This document shows, piece after piece, positions 35,223 to 48,600 of a DNA stretch of 62,090 nucleotides. How positions within the stretch are numbered: position 1 is the first letter of the stretch; each line of letters opens with the position of its first letter. A program made the position numbers and the translations under genes. Under the pieces are notes generated by a model. That model saw only the letters and a program-made list of their open reading frames with translations, searched no databases and was not told the origin of the DNA. The stretch is from Mesostigma viride. Its lineage: Eukaryota > Streptophyta > Mesostigmatophyceae > Mesostigmatales > Mesostigmataceae. The stretch is from assembly GCA_009746045.1 (NCBI GenBank), contig RPFO01002209.1:1-62090 (forward strand), written 5' to 3'.

Positions 35223-36786
35223 ACATTTCTTGTTTTTGGTCCATTGGAGTTCCTTCCCACCAAGAGAAACATTTATTTTACATTTTTGTGTGCTAGGCTT
35301 TATACGGACAGCCTATACCACACCTTCAAACTCAGTGCACATCATTATCAAGTTGGTTATTGTAGCACCATGCTGGGGGCCCAGCATACTCGAACACAAG
35401 GTGTTGCCCCCACACCTCCTTCTTGGCCACCAAGGCTGTCGCCAACCTTGGTGCCGATTTTCTTTCCGCCCATGGCCCCCCCCTGCACGCTGCCACGGCT
35501 GTACTGCCGCCCCCGTGTGGCCGCTACGGTTTCCCGGCGGACGCAGGGCGGCACCCATGTCGTTCCCCCCGTTAGGGGGGCGGTTTCCAGCGGCTGCTCA
35601 TTAGGCCTTACGCCCCCGGACCGTCTCTCACAAGCCCAGGACCCATCACCAGCCCCACCCCCGAGGCTGGGATTTCCCGGCATTGAAACCTTTGTGGCGA
35701 TAGGCCCTCTACCCTACCAAGGCCTTGGCTTGGAAACTGCTTAGCCAAGGCCCTGACCAGGGCTTGTGTTGTTGTAGGAAATTTTTTATGGCATAGATAT
35801 GCCCCCCTGGCTGAACCGAACTCTTTATCGCTTTTCCTATAATGCATCATACAGGATAAAAACAAGGCGATAAAACAGCAAGAATTTCAGCCCCGCCAGG
35901 CGAACATTCTTTGCTGAAAAACTGGGCAATGATGAAGAGCGCGCTCCTCCCACCAAGATTCGCTCCAGCCCCGCATCCTCCCCGAAACTCCCGTCTGGCC
36001 ACAGGCCGAAAGATCGGGTCCGCTGTCAGGCTCCTGGCAGTTATGGGCTACCCTGGCACCCCGCGCTAGCCATCTCCACGTTTAAGGCAGATTCGCCTCC
36101 ACCTGTGATTCTTTCCACCGTAGCCGCTGGCCCTGGCCTGTATGGCTCCTTCCCTGACGTTGTCCGACTAAAATCGCAGCTTCCCCAGTGTCAGGAAGCC
36201 GCTTGCCGCACCCAGGGGTAGAGGGGAATCGTCAGTGGGCCCAGCGCCGGAAATCACACCATTTTACTCAAAACGTAGAGCCCCCCACCCAACAACCATT
36301 ACCGTGGCCTGTAACGGTGGGTGGCGAACATAAAGAATTTTATTCCAGGCCTCTCCACGCCCGGAGAGGCCGATAGCATCGTCTTACATTCAGCGCAGCC
36401 GCCATAGCGGCCAGCCGACCTTGCCAGCAAATGCTGGGATCAAGTTGCGAAGCTGAAAAGAGGCCTCCCTACGTCCCCTACACCACTCTAAGTACTGACT
36501 ATCATTCACATTGCGCCACGCAGGCCTGCCGGCTGGCGCAGGTACAAGGTGTACTGACTGCCAATCACAGTTGCGCCACGCCTGGCGGCTGGCGCAGGTA
36601 ACAAGGTCTAGTGACGTACGTTAGAAGCTACCTAGGCCTGCACTCCGGAACCACACTCAGCCTAGGCACAAAAAGGGCCGGCCGGTGCAGTACCCTCGTG
36701 ACAAGCGCTAGTCTTACGCTACCTACGGCAGGTCGGTCCCCTTTGAGCCCGTCCACGCGTCATATATAAAATGAGCGAAGCTCAGC
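35223..36786 (+). mobile_element. long insertion, 1,564 bp
   Basis: It shares about 190 bp at its left end and about 340 bp at its right end with the medium element, but has about 1.03 kb of GC-rich unique sequence between (35,414-36,450). It is present in only one higher-order repeat, so it is younger than the array amplification. The inner sequence has no long convincing ORF or recognisable domain. It may be a longer, still non-autonomous member of the same family. Flanks ACAT/AAGT could be a mutated ACGT target duplication around the pair. Confidence 0.7.
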
Positions 36787-39700
36787 AAGTACATGAATGG
36801 CATTTATGTAATTAATGATGAGGATTCAGGCTCCCATGGTGTCATCATTGCCCGTGTACGTACATGGATGGCATTTTTGTATATAATAATGAGGATTCAG
36901 GCTCCCATGGTGTCATCATGGCCCGTCTACGTACATGGATGGCATTTATGTAATTAATGATGAGGATTCAGGCTCCCATGGGGTCATCATGGCTTGTCTA
37001 CGTACATGGTTGGCATTTATGTAATTAATGAGGAGGATTCAGGCTCCCATGGGGTCTCCATGGCTGGCCTACGTACATGGATGTCAAGGAATAGTAAATG
37101 ATGAGAATTCAGGCTCCCATGGTGTCATCATGGCCCGTCTACGTACATGAATGGCATTTATGTAATTAATGATGAGGATTCAGGCTCCCATGGTGTCATC
37201 ATGGCCCGTCTACGTACATGGATGTCAAAGAAAAAAAATGATGAGGATTCAGGCTCCCATGGTGTCATCATGGCCCGTGTACGTACATCGATGGCATGTA
37301 TGTAATTAATGATGAGGATTCAGGCTCCCATGGTGTCATCATGGCCCGTCTACGTACATGGATGGCATTTATGTAATTAATGATGAGGATTCAGGCTCCC
37401 ATGGGGTCATCATGGCTTGTCTACGTACATGGTTAACATTTCTGTAATTAATGAGGAGGATTCAGGCTCCCATGGTGTCTCCATGGCTGGCCTACGTACA
37501 TGGATGTCAAGGAATAGTAAATGATGAGGATTCAGGCTCCCATGGTGTCATCATGGCCTGTCTACGTACATGGATGGCATGTATGTAATTAATGATGAGG
37601 ATTCAGGCCCATGGTGTCATCATGGCTTGTCTACGTACATGGTTGGCATTTATGTAATTAATGAGGAGGATTCAGGCTCCCATGGTGTCATCATGGCTTG
37701 TCTACGTACATGGTTGGCATTTATGTAATTAATGATGAGGATTCAGGCTCCCATGGTGTCTCCATGGCTGGCCTACGTACATGAATGGCATTTATGTAAT
37801 TAATGATGAGGATTCAGGCTCCCATGGTGTCATCATGGCCCGTCTACGTACATGGATGGCATTTATGTAATTAATGATGAGGATTCAGGCTCCCATGGGG
37901 TCATCATGGCTTGTCTACCTACATGGTTGGCATTTATGTAATTAATGAGGAGGATTCAGGCTCCCATGGTGTCTCCATGGCTGGCCTACGTACATGGATG
38001 TCAAGGAATAGTAAATGATGAGGATTCAGGCTCCCATGGTGTCATCATGGCCCGTCTACGTACATGGATGGCATTTATGTAATTATTGATGAGGATTCAG
38101 GCTCCCATGGTGTCATCATGGCCCGTGTACGTACATGGATGGCATTTATGTAATTAATGATGAGGATTCAGGCTCCCATGGTGTCATCATGGCCCGTGTA
38201 CGTACAGGAATGGCATTCATGTAATTAATGATGAGGATTCAGGCTCCCATGGTGTCATCATGGCCCGTCTACGTACATGGATGTCAAAGAAAAAAAATTG
38301 ATGAGGATTCAGGCTCCCATGGTGTCATCATGGCTGGCCTACGTACATGGATGTCAAAGAAAAAAAAATGATGAGGATTCAGGCCCCCATGGTGTCATCA
38401 TGGCCCGTCTACGTACATGGTTGGCATTTATGTAATTAATGAGGAGGATTCAGGCTCCCATGTTGTCTCCATGGCTGGCCTACGTACATGGTTGGCATTT
38501 ATGTAATTCATGAGGAGGATCTAGGCTCCCATGGTGTCATCATGGCTGGCCTACGTACATGGATGGCATGTATGTAATTAATGATGAGGATTCAGGCTCC
38601 CATGGTGTCATCATGGCCCGTCTACGTACATGGATGTCAAGGAATAGTAAATGATGAGGATTCAGGCTCCCATGGTGTCATCATGGCTTGTCTACGTACA
38701 TGGTTGGCATTTATGTAATTCATGAGGAGGATTCAGGCTCCCATGGTGTCTCCATGGCTGGCCTACGTACATGGATGTCAAGGAATAGTAAATGATGAGG
38801 ATTCAGGCTCCCATGGTGTCATCATGGCTGGCCTACGTACATGGATGGCATGTATGTAATTAATGATGAGGATTCAGGCTCCCATGGTGTCATCATGGCC
38901 CGTCTACGTACATGGATGTCAAAGAAAAAAAAATGATGAGGATTCAGGCTCCCATGGTGTCATCATGGCCCGTGTACGTACATGGATGGCATGTATGTAA
39001 TTAATGATGAGGATTCAGGCTCCCATGGTGTCATCATGTCATGTCTACGTACATGAATGGCATTTATGTAATTAATGATGAGGATTCAGGCTCCCATGGT
39101 GTCATCATTGCCCGTGTACGTACATGGATGGCATTTTTGTATATAATAATGAGGATTCAGGCTCCCATGGTGTCATCATGGCCCGTCTACGTACATGGAT
39201 GGCATTTATGTAATTAATGATGAGGATTCAGGCTCCCATGGGGTCATCATGGCTTGTCTACGTACATGGTTGGCATTTATGTAATTAATGAGGAGGATTC
39301 AGGCTCCCATGGTGTCTCCATGGCTGGCCTACGTACATGGATGTCAAGGAATAGTAAATGATGAGAATTCAGGCTCCCATGGTGTCATCATGGCCCGTCT
39401 ACGTACATGAATGGCATTTATGTAATTAATGATGAGGATTCAGGCTCCCATGGTGTCATCATGGCCCGTCTACGTACATGAATGGCATTTATGTAATTAA
39501 TGATGAGGATTCAGGCTCCCATTGTGTCATCATGGCCCGTGTACGTACATGGATGGCATTTTTGTATATAATAATGAGGATTCAGGCTCCCATGGTGTCA
39601 TCATGGCCCGTCTACGTACATGGATGGCATTTATGTAATTAATGATGAGGATTCAGGCTCCCATGTTGTCTCCATGGCTGGCCTACGTACATGGATGTCA

Positions 39701-42266
39701 AGGAATAGTAAATGATGAGAATTCAGGCTCCCATGGTGTCATCATGGCCCGTCTACGTACATGAATGGCATTTATGTAATTAATGATGAGGATTCAGGCT
39801 CCCATGGTGTCATCATGGCCCGTCTACGTACATGGATGTCAAAGAAAAAAAAATGATGAGGATTCAGGCTCCCATGGTGTCATCATGGCCCGTGTACGTA
39901 CATCGATGGCATGTATGTAATTAATGATGAGGATTCAGGCTCCCATGGTGTCATCATGGCCCGTCTACGTACATGGATGGCATTTATGTAATTAATGATG
40001 AGGATTCAGGCTCCCATGGGGTCATCATGGCTTGTCTACGTACATGGTTAACATTTCTGTAATTAATGAGGAGGATTCAGGCTCCCATGGTGTCTCCATG
40101 GCTGGCCTACGTACATGGATGTCAAGGAATAGTAAATGATGAGGGTTCAGGCTCCCATGGTGTCATCATGGCCTGTCTACGTACATGGATGGCATGTATG
40201 TAATTAATGATGAGGATTCAGGCCTGTGGTGTCATCATGGCTTGTCTACGTACATGGTTGGCATTTATGTAATTAATGAGGAGGATTCAGGCTCCCATGG
40301 TGTCATCATGGCTTGTCTACGTACATGGTTGGCATTTATGTAATTAATGATGAGGATTCAGGCTCCCATGGTGTCTCCATGGCTGGCCTACGTACATGAA
40401 TGGCATTTATGTAATTAATGATGAGGATTCAGGCTCCCATGGTGTCATCATGGCCCGTCTACGTACATGGATGGCATTTATGTAAGTAATGATGAGGATT
40501 CAGGCTCCCATGGTGTCATCATGGCTTGTCTACCTACATGGTTGGCATTTATGTAACCTGAATCCTCTCATAAAAAAAATGAAGAGGATTCAGGCTCCAT
40601 TGGTGTCATCATGGCCCGTCTACGTACATGGATGTCAAGGAATAGTAAATGATGAGGATTCAGGCTCCCATGGTGTCATCATGGCTTGTCTACGTACATG
40701 GATGGCATGTATGTAATTAATTATGAGGATTCAGGCTCCATTGGTGTCATCATGGCTGGCCTACGTATGTACATGGATGTCAAAGAAAAAAAAAATGATG
40801 AGGATTCAGGCTCCCATGGTGTCATCATTGCCCGTGTATGTACATGGATGTCAAGGAATAGTAAATGATGAGGATTCAGGCTCCCATGGTGTCTCCATGG
40901 CCCGTCTACGTACATGAATGGCAAGTATGTAATTAATGATGAGGATTCAGGCTCCCATGGTGTCATCATGGCCCGTCTACGTACATGGATGTCATTTATG
41001 TAATTAATGATGAGGATTCAGGCTCCCATGTTGTCTCCATGGCTGGCCTACGTACATGGTTGGCATTTATGTAATTCATGAGGAGGATCTAGGCTCCCAT
41101 GGTGTCATCATGGCTTGTCTACGTACATGGTTGGCATTTATGTAATTGATGATGAGGATTCAGGCTCCCATGGTGTCTCCATGGCTGGCCTACGTACATG
41201 GATGTCAAGGAATAGTAAATGATGAGGATTCAGGCTCCCATGGGGTCATCATGGCTTGTCTACGTACATGGTTGGCATTTATGTAATTAATGAGGAGGAT
41301 TCAGGCTCCCATGGTGTCTCCATGGCTGGCCTACGTACATGGATGTCAAGGAATAGTAAATGATGAGGATTCAGGCTCCCATGGTGTCATCATGGCCTGT
41401 CTACGTACATGGATGGCATGTATGTAATTAATGATGAGGATTCAGGCCCATGGTGTCATCATGGCTTGTCTACGTACATGGTTGGCATTTATGTAATTAA
41501 TGAGGAGGATTCAGGCTCCCATGGTGTCATCATGGCTTGTCTACGTACATGGTTGGCATTTATGTAATTAATGATGAGGATTCAGGCTCCCATGGTGTCT
41601 CCATGGCTGGCCTACGTACATGAATGGCATTTATGTAATTAATGATGAGGATTCAGGCTCCCATGGTGTCATCATGGCCCGTCTACGTACATGGATGGCA
41701 TTTATGTAATTAATGATGAGGATTCAGGCTCCCATGGGGTCATCATGGCTTGTCTACGTACATGGTTGGCATTTATGTAATTAATGAGGAGGATTCAGGC
41801 TCCCATGGTGTCTCCATGGCTGGCCTACGTACATGGATGTCAAGGAATAGTAAATGATGAGGATTCAGGCTCCCATGGTGTCATCATGGCCCGTGTACGT
41901 ACATGGATGGCATGTATGTAATTAATGAGGAGGATTCAGGCTCCCATGGTGTCATCATGGCTGGCCTACGTACATGGATGTCAAAGAAAAAGAAATGATG
42001 AGGATTCAGGCTCCCATGGTGTCATCATGGCTGGCCTACGTACATGGATGTCTCATAAAATAAATGATGAGGATTCAGGCTCCCATGGTGTCATCATGGC
42101 TTGTCTACCTACATTGTTGGCATGTATGTAATTAATGATGAGGATTCAGGCTCCCATGGTGTCATCATGGCCCGTCTACGTACATGGATGTCAAAGAAAA
42201 AAAAATTACGAGGATTCAGGCTCCCATGGGGTCATCATGGCCCGTGTACGTACATGGATGGCATTT

Positions 42267-42641
42267 GCTGAGCTTCGCTCATTTTATATATGACGCGTGG
42301 ACGGGCTCAAAGGGGACCGACCTGCCGTAGGTAGCGTAAGACTAGCGCTTGTCACGAGGGTACTGCACCGGCCGGCCCTTTTTGTGCCTAGGCTGAGTGT
42401 GGTTCCGGAGTGCAGGCCTAGGTAGCTTCTAACGTACGTCACTAGACCTTGTTACCTGCGCCAGCCGCCAGGCGTGGCGCAACTGTGATTGGCAGTCAGT
42501 ACACCTTGTACCTGCGCCAGCCGGCAGGCCTGCGTGGCGCAATGTGAATGATAGTCAGTACTTAGAGTGGTGTAGGGGACGTAGGGAGGCCTCTTTTCTC
42601 TTGGTGGGAAGGAACTCCAATGGACCAAAAACAAGAAATGT
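42267..42641 (-). mobile_element. short insertion, 375 bp, copy 3
   Basis: The third copy at the equivalent satellite position, again with ATTT on both sides. Its distance from copy 2 is 9,307 bp, of which about 2.12 kb is the medium-plus-long insertion. Confidence 0.8.
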
Positions 42642-45600
42642 ATTTATGTAATTAATGATGAGGATTCAGGCTCCCATGGTGTCATCATGGCTTGTCTACG
42701 TACATGAATGGCATTTATGTAATTAATGAGGAGGATTCAGGCTCCATTGGTGTCATCATGGCTGGCCTACGTACATGGATGTCAAGGTATAGTAAATAAT
42801 GAGGATTCAGGCTCCCATGGTGTCATCATGGCCCGTCTACGTACATGGATGGCATTTATGTAATTAATGATGAGGATTCAGGCTCCCATGGTGTCATCAT
42901 GGCCCGTCTACGTACATGGATGTCAAGGAATAGTAAATGATGAGGATTCAGGCTCCCATGGTGTCATCATGGCCCGTGTACGTACATGGATGGCATGTAT
43001 GTAATTAATGATGAGGATTCAGGCTCCCATGGTGTCATCATGGCCCGTCTACGTACATGGATGTCAAGGAATAGTAAATGATGAGGATTCAGGCTCCCAT
43101 GGTGTCATCATGGCTTGTCTACGTACATGGTTGGCATTTATGTAATTAATGAGGAGGATTCAGGCTCCCATGGTGTCTCCATGGCTGGCCTACGTACATG
43201 GTTGGCATTTATGTAATTAATGAGGAGGATTCAGGCTCCCATGGTGTCATCATGGCCTGTCTACGTACATGGATGTCAAAGAAAAAAAAATGATGAGGAT
43301 TCAGGCCCCCATGGTGTCATCATGGCCCGTCTACGTACATGGTTGGCATTTATGTAATTATAATGAGGAGGATTCAGGCTCCCATGGTGTCTCCATGGCT
43401 GGCCTACGTACATGGTTGGCATTTATGTAATTCATGAGGAGGATCTAGGCTCCCATGGTGTCATCATGGCCCGTCTACGTACATGGATGGCATGTATGTA
43501 ATTAATGATGAGGATTCAGGCTCCCATGGTGTCATCATGGCCCGTCTACGTACATGGATGTCAAGGAATAGTAAATGATGAGGATTCAGGCTCCCATGGT
43601 GTCATCATGGCTTGTCTACGTACATGGTTGGCATTTATGTAATTCATGAGGAGGATTCAGGCTCCCATGGTGTCTCCATGGCTGGCCTACGTACATGGAT
43701 GTCAAGGAATAGTAAATGATGAGGATTCAGGCTCCCATGGTGTCATCATGGCTGGCCTACGTACATGGATGGCATGTATGTAATTAATGATGAGGATTCA
43801 GGCTCCCATGGTGTCATCATGGCCCGTCTACGTACATGGATGTCAAAGAAAAAAAAATGATGAGGATTCAGGCTCCCATGGTGTCATCATGGCCCGTGTA
43901 CGTACATGGATGGCATGTATGTAATTAATGATGAGGATTCAGGCTCCCATGGTGTCATCATGTCATGTCTACGTACATGAATGGCATTTATGTAATTAAT
44001 GATGAGGATTCAGGCTCCCATGGTGTCATCATTGCCCGTGTACGTACATGGATGGCATTTTTGTATATAATAATGAGGATTCAGGCTCCCATGGTGTCAT
44101 CATGGCCCGTCTACGTACATGGATGGCATTTATGTAATTAATGATGAGGATTCAGGCTCCCATGGGGTCATCATGGCTTGTCTACGTACATGGTTGGCAT
44201 TTATGTAATTAATGAGGAGGATTCAGGCTCCCATGGGGTCTCCATGGCTGGCCTACGTACATGGATGTCAAGGAATAGTAAATGATGAGAATTCAGGCTC
44301 CCATGGTGTCATCATGGCCCGTCTACGTACATGAATGGCATTTATGTAATTAATGATGAGGATTCAGGCTCCCATGGTGTCATCATGGCCCGTCTACGTA
44401 CATGGATGTCAAAGAAAAAAAAATGATGAGGATTCAGGCTCCCATGGTGTCATCATGGCCCGTGTACGTACATCGATGGCATGTATGTAATTAATGATGA
44501 GGATTCAGGCTCCCATGGTGTCATCATGGCCCGTCTACGTACATGGATGGCATTTATGTAATTAATGATGAGGATTCAGGCTCCCATGGGGTCATCATGG
44601 CTTGTCTACGTACATGGTTAACATTTCTGTAATTAATGAGGAGGATTCAGGCTCCCATGGTGTCTCCATGGCTGGCCTACGTACATGGATGTCAAGGAAT
44701 AGTAAATGATGAGGATTCAGGCTCCCATGGTGTCATCATGGCCTGTCTACGTACATGGATGGCATGTATGTAATTAATGATGAGGATTCAGGCCCATGGT
44801 GTCATCATGGCTTGTCTACGTACATGGTTGGCATTTATGTAATTAATGAGGAGGATTCAGGCTCCCATGGTGTCATCATGGCTTGTCTACGTACATGGTT
44901 GGCATTTATGTAATTAATGATGAGGATTCAGGCTCCCATGGTGTCTCCATGGCTGGCCTACGTACATGAATGGCATTTATGTAATTAATGATGAGGATTC
45001 AGGCTCCCATGGTGTCATCATGGCCCGTCTACGTACATGGATGGCATTTATGTAATTAATGATGAGGATTCAGGCTCCCATGGGGTCATCATGGCTTGTC
45101 TACCTACATGGTTGGCATTTATGTAATTAATGAGGAGGATTCAGGCTCCCATGGTGTCTCCATGGCTGGCCTACGTACATGGATGTCAAGGAATAGTAAA
45201 TGATGAGGATTCAGGCTCCCATGGTGTCATCATGGCCCGTCTACGTACATGGATGGCATTTATGTAATTATTGATGAGGATTCAGGCTCCCATGGTGTCA
45301 TCATGGCCCGTGTACGTACATGGATGGCATTTATGTAATTAATGATGAGGATTCAGGCTCCCATGGTGTCATCATGGCCCGTGTACGTACAGGAATGGCA
45401 TTCATGTAATTAATGATGAGGATTCAGGCTCCCATGGTGTCATCATGGCCCGTCTACGTACATGGATGTCAAAGAAAAAAATATGATGAGGATTCAGGCT
45501 CCCATGGTGTCATCATGGCTGGCCTACGTACATGGATGTCAAAGAAAAAAAAATGATGAGGATTCAGGCCCCATGGTGTCATCATGGCCCGTCTACGTAC

Positions 45601-48600
45601 ATGGTTGGCATTTATGTAATTAATGAGGAGGATTCAGGCTCCCATGTTGTCTCCATGGCTGGCCTACGTACATGGTTGGCATTTATGTAATTCATGAGGA
45701 GGATCTAGGCTCCCATGGTGTCATCATGGCTGGCCTACGTACATGGATGGCATGTATGTAATTAATGATGAGGATTCAGGCTCCCATGGTGTCATCATGG
45801 CCCGTCTACGTACATGGATGTCAAGGAATAGTAAATGATGAGGATTCAGGCTCCCATGGTGTCATCATGGCTTGTCTACGTACATGGTTGGCATTTATGT
45901 AATTCATGAGGAGGATTCAGGCTCCCATGGTGTCTCCATGGCTGGCCTACGTACATGGATGTCAAGGAATAGTAAATGATGAGGATTCAGGCTCCCATGG
46001 TGTCATCATGGCTGGCCTACGTACATGGATGGCATGTATGTAATTAATGATGAGGATTCAGGCTCCCATGGTGTCATCATGGCTCGTCTACGTACATGGA
46101 TGTCAAAGAAAAAAAAATGATGAGGATTCAGGCTCCCATGGTGTCATCATGGCCCGTGTACGTACATGGATGGCATGTATGTAATTAATGATGAGGATTC
46201 AGGCTCCCATGGTGTCATCATGTCATGTCTACGTACATGAATGGCATTTATGTAATTAATGATGAGGATTCAGGCTCCCATGGTGTCATCATTGCCCGTG
46301 TACGTACATGGATGGCATTTTTGTATATAATAATGAGGATTCAGGCTCCCATGGTGTCATCATGGCCCGTCTACGTACATGGATGGCATTTATGTAATTA
46401 ATGATGAGGATTCAGGCTCCCATGGGGTCATCATGGCTTGTCTACGTACATGGTTGGCATTTATGTAATTAATGAGGAGGATTCAGGCTCCCATGTTGTC
46501 TCCATGGCTGGCCTACGTACATGGATGTCAAGGAATAGTAAATGATGAGAATTCAGGCTCCCATGGTGTCATCATGGCCCGTCTACGTACATGAATGGCA
46601 TTTATGTAATTAATGATGAGGATTCAGGCTCCCATGGTGTCATCATGGCCCGTCTACGTACATGGATGTCAAAGAAAAAAAAATGATGAGGATTCAGGCT
46701 CCCATGGTGTCATCATGGCCCGTGTACGTACATCGATGGCATGTATGTAATTAATGATGAGGATTCAGGCTCCCATGGTGTCATCATGGCCCGTCTACGT
46801 ACATGGATGGCATTTATGTAATTAATGATGAGGATTCAGGCTCCCATGGGGTCATCATGGCTTGTCTACGTACATGGTTAACATTTCTGTAATTAATGAG
46901 GAGGATTCAGGCTCCCATGGTGTCTCCATGGCTGGCCTACGTACATGGATGTCAAGGAATAGTAAATGATGAGGATTCAGGCTCCCATGGTGTCATCATG
47001 GCCTGTCTACGTACATGGATGGCATGTATGTAATTAATGATGAGGATTCAGGCCTGTGGTGTCATCATGGCTTGTCTACGTACATGGTTGGCATTTATGT
47101 AATTAATGAGGAGGATTCAGGCTCCCATGGTGTCATCATGGCTTGTCTACGTACATGGTTGGCATTTATGTAATTAATGATGAGGATTCAGGCTCCCATG
47201 GTGTCTCCATGGCTGGCCTACGTACATGAATGGCATTTATGTAATTAATGATGAGGATTCAGGCTCCCATGGTGTCATCATGGCCCGTCTACGTACATGG
47301 ATGGCATTTATGTAATTAATGATGAGGATTCAGGCTCCCATGGGGTCATCATGGCTTGTCTACCTACATGGTTGGCATTTATGTAATTAATGAGGAGGAT
47401 TCAGGCTCCCATGGTGTCTCCATGGCTGGCCTACGTACATGGATGTCAAGGAATAGTAAATGATGAGGATTCAGGCTCCCATGGTGTCATCATGGCCCGT
47501 CTACGTACATGGATGGCATTTATGTAATTATTGATGAGGATTCAGGCTCCCATGGTGTCATCATGGCCCGTGTACGTACATGGATGGCATTTATGTAATT
47601 AATGATGAGGATTCAGGCTCCCATGGTGTCATCATGGCCCGTGTACGTACATGAATGGCATTCATGTAATTAATGATGAGGATTCAGGCTCCCATGGTGT
47701 CATCATGGCCCGTCTACGTACATGGATGTCAAAGAAAAAAAATTGATGAGGATTCAGGCTCCCATGGTGTCATCATGGCTGGCCTACGTACATGGATGTC
47801 TCATAAAAAAAATGATGAGGATTCAGGCTCCCATGGTGTCATCATGGCTTGTCTACGTACATGGTTGGCATTTATGTAACCTGAATCCTCTCATAAAAAA
47901 AATGAAGAGGATTCAGGCTCCATTGGTGTCATCATGGCTGGCCTACGTACATGGATGTCAAGGAATAGTAAATGATGAGGATTCAGGCTCCCATGGTGTC
48001 ATCATGGCTTGTCTACGTACATGGATGGCATGTATGTAATTAATGATGAGGATTCAGGCTCCATTGGTGTCATCATGGCTGGCCTACGTATGTACATGGA
48101 TGTCAAAGAAAAAAAATGATGAGGATTCAGGCTCCCATGGTGTCATCATGGCCCGTCTACGTACATGGTTGGCATTTATGTAATTATTGATGAGGATTCA
48201 GGCTCCCATGGAGCATGTATGTGCCGTGTACGTACATGGATGGCATTTATGTAATTAATGATGAGGATTCAGGCTCCCATGGTGTCATCATGGCCCGTGT
48301 ACGTACATGAATGGCATTTATGTAATTAATGATGAGGATTCAGGCTCCCATGCATGGTGTCATCATGGCCCGTCTACGTACATGGATGTCAAGGAATAGT
48401 AAATGATGAGGATTCAGGCTCCCATGGTGTCATCATGGCCCGTGTACGTACATGGATGGCGATTTTGTAATTAATGATGAGGATTCAGGCTCCCATGGTG
48501 TCATCATTGCCCGTGTACGTACATGGATGGCATTTTGTATATAATGATGAGGATTCAGGCTCCCATGGTGTCATCATGGCCCGTGTACGTACATGGATGG

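Noticed and set aside
25498-36786. LTR retrotransposon or solo LTRs
   Set aside because: No TG...CA pair at the ends, no primer-binding site or polypurine tract, 4-bp flanks, and the long form has no direct terminal repeats.
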